Positions 59,803 to 64,000 of a stretch of 64,000 bases of DNA are shown here, in pieces (positions within the stretch are counted from its first letter, which is position 1; each line of letters begins with the position of its first letter). The stretch comes from Berberis thunbergii (Eukaryota > Streptophyta > Magnoliopsida > Ranunculales > Berberidaceae), in assembly GCA_003290165.1 (NCBI GenBank), contig QNQO01000554.1, positions 620,001-684,000 of the forward strand, written 5' to 3'. The translations under genes and the position numbers were made by a program. The notes beneath the pieces were generated by a model. The model worked only from the letters and a program-made list of their open reading frames with translations. It ran no database searches and was not told the origin of the DNA.

Positions 59803-60994
59803 AGGGTAGCGGTGTAATTGAATTGAAGATTTATTTTCACTAATTTTTAAAAAAACAAAAACAAAAATTTTATTTTTAAGTTCTTTTTACACTCATTTTG
59901 TGTTTGATTTTGCAGATTACACGCTTTTCGAGAAAATTGGACGATTCTGCAAAACATCAAGCAAATTTTTATTTCTATTTTTTTAATTGTTACCCAATAA
60001 TTTTTATGATTTAGAAATCCAGCTTCTAAGACCAAGACCAATAAATTATTGCATGTGCTGTGTGTTGAGTGGAAATAGATAAAAGAAGTCGAACTTTTTT
60101 TTGAATTGTGCTAACTTTTTTGTATAGAACGGAATACGCACACTGTAAGTATTTCTATCACACGCAACATATTAGCGACCAGGGTTTCTTGGTGTAATTG
60201 TTTGAAATTGTGTGATTGGTGGTTTAATTTCTGTAATGTGGATGCTAAACTTTAGTAATTCATAATAAGCAGACCCAGCTTATAAATAGAAACTAGTGGG
60301 ACTTGATATCCCCACCTCATCACTCCAGCTATGTGCAACCAATAGCCTAACATAATAAAATCAATTAGCAAGTTAGATAGAACATTTTTTAGGTACGGTG
60401 TTCATAAGACAACCAAGACCAAGGTGAATCCAATAATTTTTGTGTTGACCGCTGCTAAAAGTGACGATGGGTTTAATCATTCAATGAACTCCAAGAGGCC
60501 ACTGCCACAGGGTAATTTATCCGGTACGCCGAGTCATAAGTAAGCTACGATCCATATGAAGGATTGGTGTAACTAACAGTTTTGGGTTATGAACTCAAGC
60601 CTCAAGTGTGCATTTAACATCACATCGTTCTCACATCTATTGGCTTACAGAGCGGTAGCACAAGGAAGTACTTAATTGGACCCATTGTGACCTCCTTCTC
60701 TTGTGCGATAATCCGGTTTCTTTGAAACAAAACTCTAGCCTACTGATTTTGAACTTTGTGGTGTAAAGTATACACTCTTAGGATCATCTTGTAGCACCCA
60801 TTGCTCTGATATGAATATTACATAAGAAATAATATGTCCCCCAAAGATAAAATGATAATTAATCTCAAAAACACTGATTGCTTAGGGAGGCATTTTTTCT
60901 TGTGCATCAATTGGTTGTTGATTGTGTTTGAGTTTGTGCGTGAATTTTTTAAGGTTAGCAAACATTTCAAACATCACTTGGTGTAGACTTGTTT
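59803..60994 (+). mobile_element. untranslated leader of the Athila-like element
   Basis: 1.2 kb between the PBS and gag without a recognised coding region, AT-rich, with several in-frame stops in all frames. Long leaders are normal in this clade. Confidence 0.6.
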
Positions 60995-62701
60995 ATGCGT
61001 TTTTGGGAACGGGACTCAAGGGGTAGACTAATTAAAGAGGATCCTCTAGAGTTGTTTGAAGTCCCCATTGACCTTCTAGAATCGTTCTCATTGTCGAGTG
61101 AGACCACTGAAATGGCTGAGGAGAGAGCATTTAAGGATTATTTCTCTCCGCGTTCCAATAACACCTCATCTTGCATTGTCTTGCCTGAGACCACTGCAAA
61201 TAGCTTTGAGCTAAAACCATCAATTATCCACCTTTTGCCTTCCTTTTATGGTCTAGAAAGAGAGGATCCCTATCTTCATGTCAAAGAGTTTCTTGACATA
61301 TGTGCTACTCTGAAATATCCCAATTTTTCTGATGATTCAATTCGTCTTAGGCTGTTCCCCTTTTCTTTGAAAGATAGGGCGAAGTCATGGTTAAAACGCC
61401 TTAGAAACTGGAACCATCGACACTTGGGATACCCTATCAGAAAAAAATTTGACAAAGTATTTTCCTATTCATAAAACAAATGCCATCCTAAGAGATATAT
61501 CTAATTTTCAACAGAAAAATGGTGAGCATTTTTATGAATATTGGGAAAGATTCAATGAACTCATTGCTAGGTGTCCCCATCACGTCTTTGAAAAGTGGCG
61601 CTTGGTTCAATACTTTCAAGACGCGTTAACCCCTCAAACCGTCGAATGATTGACGCCACTAGTGGTGGGCCACTTATGAAAATGAGTGCTAATGAGATTT
61701 GGGAATTCTTTGAAGCTATTTCTGAAAATTCTCAACAATGGGATTATTTAAGAAAAGATGCGGATAGGCGAAAGGGTGGTTTGTATGAAGTGAGGGATAC
61801 ATCATCTACTCCTCATCTTCCTCCTTCTTCAAGGTTGGAAGAGGTTGTAATGGCAATGGCACAGAAGATTGATGCATATCTGGAAAAGTCTCAGCCATTA
61901 GTCCAAACAATGTTCCATCCGAGGTTTGTGCTGCATGTTCAAATTCTAGTCATTCCACATAAGACTGTCACTTGAAAAATGAGTACCCTGCTTATTTTGC
62001 TGAGCAAGTCAATGCATTCAATACCTTTAGGCAATCTGGTTATAATCCACACTCAAATTTTTTACAATCCAAGTTTAGCTAAACACCCTAATCTCTCATG
62101 GGCTCATGGTCAACATCAAGAAGGCCCAGTTGTTATCCCTCAAGCTCCTTGAGCTCCAATTCCTGCTAATAGGCCTCAATTCAATCAAGATGTTCCTCTC
62201 TCTAACACTCTTAGTTTTCAGGATACATTGAACCAATTTATGCAGAGAACAGGAACCATACTCGAACAGAACTCTTAGGCTATCACCGAACTAAGAGCTA
62301 ATTCTCAACAACAATCTCAAGCCATCCAAAAGCTTGAAATGACTGTGAGTCAAATAGCAAAATCCTTTCCTAAAAAAGAAGCAGGAAGATTCCCTGGTCA
62401 ACCCATTCAAAATCCTAAGGGCAAATTCGAAATAGGAAGTACATCTCAGCCACGCAATGAAGATGTCAAATCTATCATAACCCTTAGGAGTGGAAAACAA
62501 GTTGACAACCAACTTAGAATGCCTAATTTGATTGATCATGAATCCCAATCCACGCCAAACCAAGTCACACCTCCATCTGAGAAGGAGGTTGATAAAGCCT
62601 CATCTTCTCAAGAGGACCATCATCTTGACTCTAATCCCACCAAGGCATCCTATATGCCTAGAGCCCCATTTCCATCGCGGTTAGCTCCGACGAAGAAATG
62701 A
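60995..62701 (+). pseudogene. Athila-like gag, frameshifted
   Basis: The first in-frame ATG is at 60995 (MRFWERDSRGRLI). A Retrotrans_gag domain follows: YGLEREDPYLHVKEFLDIC, RLRLFPFSLKDRAKSWL, then, after a frame change near 61430, FPIHKTNAILRDISNFQQ, YEYWERFNELIARCPHH. A second change lies near 61645 (RMIDATSGGPLMK) and stops follow around 61973-62080. The gag-protease linker, with QSQAIQKLEMTVSQIAKSF and the clade hallmark ITLRSGKQV (about 62479-62505), is open until a stop at 62699-62701. At least two frameshifts and several stops prevent a complete product. Confidence 0.88.
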
Positions 62702-63277
62702 ACAAATGCCAACGATATAATGGAAATCTTTAAACAAGTTCAAATCAATATTCCATTACTCGAGGCCATTAAGCAAGTTCCCTCTTATGCCAAGTTTTTG
62801 AAGGATTTGTGTACACAAAAGCGAAAACTGAATGTGCACAAAAGAGCCTTCCTAACTGAGCAAGTTAGCTCCATTCTTCAACACAAAACCCCACCTAAGT
62901 ACAGAGATCCTGGTTGCCCGACTATTTCATGTGTGATTGGTGATCATATGATTGAGAAGGCACTGTTAGATTTAGGGGCAAGTGTTAATCTATTGCCATA
63001 TTCGGTATATGAGCAATTGGGTCTTGGTGAGTTGAAATCAACTTAAGTGACATTGCAATTGGCAGACAGATCTGTCCGAGTCCCCCGCGGTATGTTAGAG
63101 GATGTGATCATTAAGGTGGACAAATTTTATTTCCCTGTGGACTTCATAGTCCTGGACACACAACCTGTTCACAATCCCTCTAGTCACATTCCAGTTATTT
63201 TGGGTCGTCCATTTTTGGCCACATCCAATGCTATCATTAACTGCCGAAATGGAATCATGAAAATTATCATTTGGTAA
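62702..63277 (+). pseudogene. Athila-like aspartic protease region
   Basis: Continues in the frame of the preceding stop: IPLLEAIKQVPSYAKFLKDL, CPTISCVIGDH, then the active site ALLDLGASVNLLPYSVYEQL (about 62962-63021). A single in-frame stop (63044-63046) separates it from TLQLADRSVRVPRGMLEDV and IPVILGRPFLATSNAIINC. Near 63263 an extra base shifts the frame. The LDLGAS triad variant (for DTGA/S) is usual in this clade. Apart from these two lesions the domain is complete. Confidence 0.88.
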
Positions 63278-64000
63278 CATGACCGTCAAACTCAATGTAT
63301 TCAATGTAAGTCAACAACCTCCCGAGTCTGAGGACTCCTGTGAGGTTAACATGATTGAAAGATTGGCGGAACATTCATTTCCTCAGTTTAATGATCCTTT
63401 AGAGGCTTGTTTGACTCATTTTAATTTAGACTTTGATATTAATGATTCCATCAGGGAAGTCAATGTTTTGCTTGATTCTACCCCTATAATGAAAACCAGT
63501 TATAAATGGAGGCCTAGGGTGGAAACTCTTCCACTCAGTGAGTCAAATCAAGTCCCTTCCGTTGAACAACCACCCAAGCTCGACCTAAAAGTATTACCTG
63601 ACAACCTCAAGTATGCATTTTTAGGTGTTGACAATACCTTACCTGTTATTATTTCATCTGCATTGACTGAAGAACAGGAAGGAAAATTGTTAGATGTTTT
63701 AAAATAACATAAAACAACACTTGGGTGGACTATCGTGGATATTAAAGGAATAAGTCCAATCGTTTGCATGCATCGCATTCATATCGAAGATAATGCCAAA
63801 GTATCGCGTGAAATGCAACGTAGACTTAATCCTAATCTAAAGGAAGTTGTCCGAGCCGAAGTGCTCAAATTGTTGGATGTGGTTATAATCTACCCAATTT
63901 TGGATAGTCCTTGGGTAAGTCCTGTTCAAGTTGTCCCAAAGAAGTCAGGCGTAACGGTAATCAAGAATGACAAGAATGAATTAGTACCAACCCGCATGAC
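63278..64000 (+). pseudogene. Athila-like pol linker and start of reverse transcriptase (cut by window end)
   Basis: The linker (63279-63707) reads MTVKLNVFNVSQ..NMIERLAEHSF..DPLEACLTHF, then FLGVDNTLPVIISSALTEEQE. An in-frame stop at 63705-63707 precedes GWTIVDIKGISPIVCMHRIHIED, QRRLNPNLKEVVRAEVLKLLD, SPWVSPVQVVPKKSG, which is the N-terminus of the gypsy reverse transcriptase. The catalytic YxDD box, RNase H and integrase lie beyond the window. The low number of lesions here suggests a fairly recent insertion compared with the copia copies. Confidence 0.88.

Noticed and set aside
1..64000. CRISPR arrays, bacterial operons, rRNA genes or riboswitches
   Set aside because: The window is plant nuclear DNA; no regular spacer arrays or rRNA-like sequence were seen, and regular repeats belong to LTRs, CACTA ends or minisatellites.

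Overview
The window looks like a transposon-rich stretch of a eudicot plant nuclear genome. The evidence is spliced host genes with GT-AG introns and plant-specific products (a NETWORKED-2 actin-binding protein, a SKIP34-like protein), AT-rich intergenic DNA, and plant-type Ty1/copia, Ty3/gypsy (Tekay-like and Athila-like), CACTA, hAT and MITE elements. The species cannot be named from the sequence; a rosid is only an impression.

Layout. 1-8.9 kb: intergenic DNA with a hAT-type non-autonomous element (3945-4803), a small intact SKIP34-like gene (5052-5336, minus), a divergent candidate plastid-targeted short ORF (5794-6030), a foldback (6361-6495) and a Mutator-like MITE (6869-7377). 8.9-19.4 kb: two copies of a compound unit, each holding an inverted pair of broken IRE1-like (kinase plus KEN RNase) gene pieces. 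The second unit is expanded by two solo LTRs with perfect 5-bp target duplications (12202-13928 and 15760-18384). 21.3-28 kb: the conserved genic island, with a two-exon NET2-type gene (973 aa, minus) and a two-exon conserved plant protein of unknown function (174 aa, minus).

31.3-54 kb: an about 8.07-kb tandem segmental duplication (unit 1 31342-39410; unit 2 from 39411 to about 53993). Each unit carries a hAT element, a MITE and a degenerate copia element. Unit 2 is split by a 6.45-kb CACTA element (44737-51190) that has collected pieces of at least four recognisable host genes, all on the plus strand and with introns: an RLPH2-like phosphatase, AP-4 beta-adaptin, the 26S proteasome ATPase RPT5 and a class III (AGT2-like) aminotransferase. 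It also holds two unrecognised exon-like pieces. The copia copy in unit 2 is cut at its RNase H end by a minus-strand Tekay-like gypsy element (54066 to 57913), which is itself cut by a plus-strand Athila-like gypsy element (57914 to the window end).

The order of events can be read from the nesting: hAT and MITE insertions plus copia, then tandem duplication, then CACTA into unit 2, Tekay into the copia tail, and Athila into Tekay (the order of CACTA relative to Tekay is not fixed). Most mobile-element coding regions are broken by stops and frameshifts. The most noteworthy object is the gene-collecting CACTA element, whose empty site is preserved in the sister duplicate.
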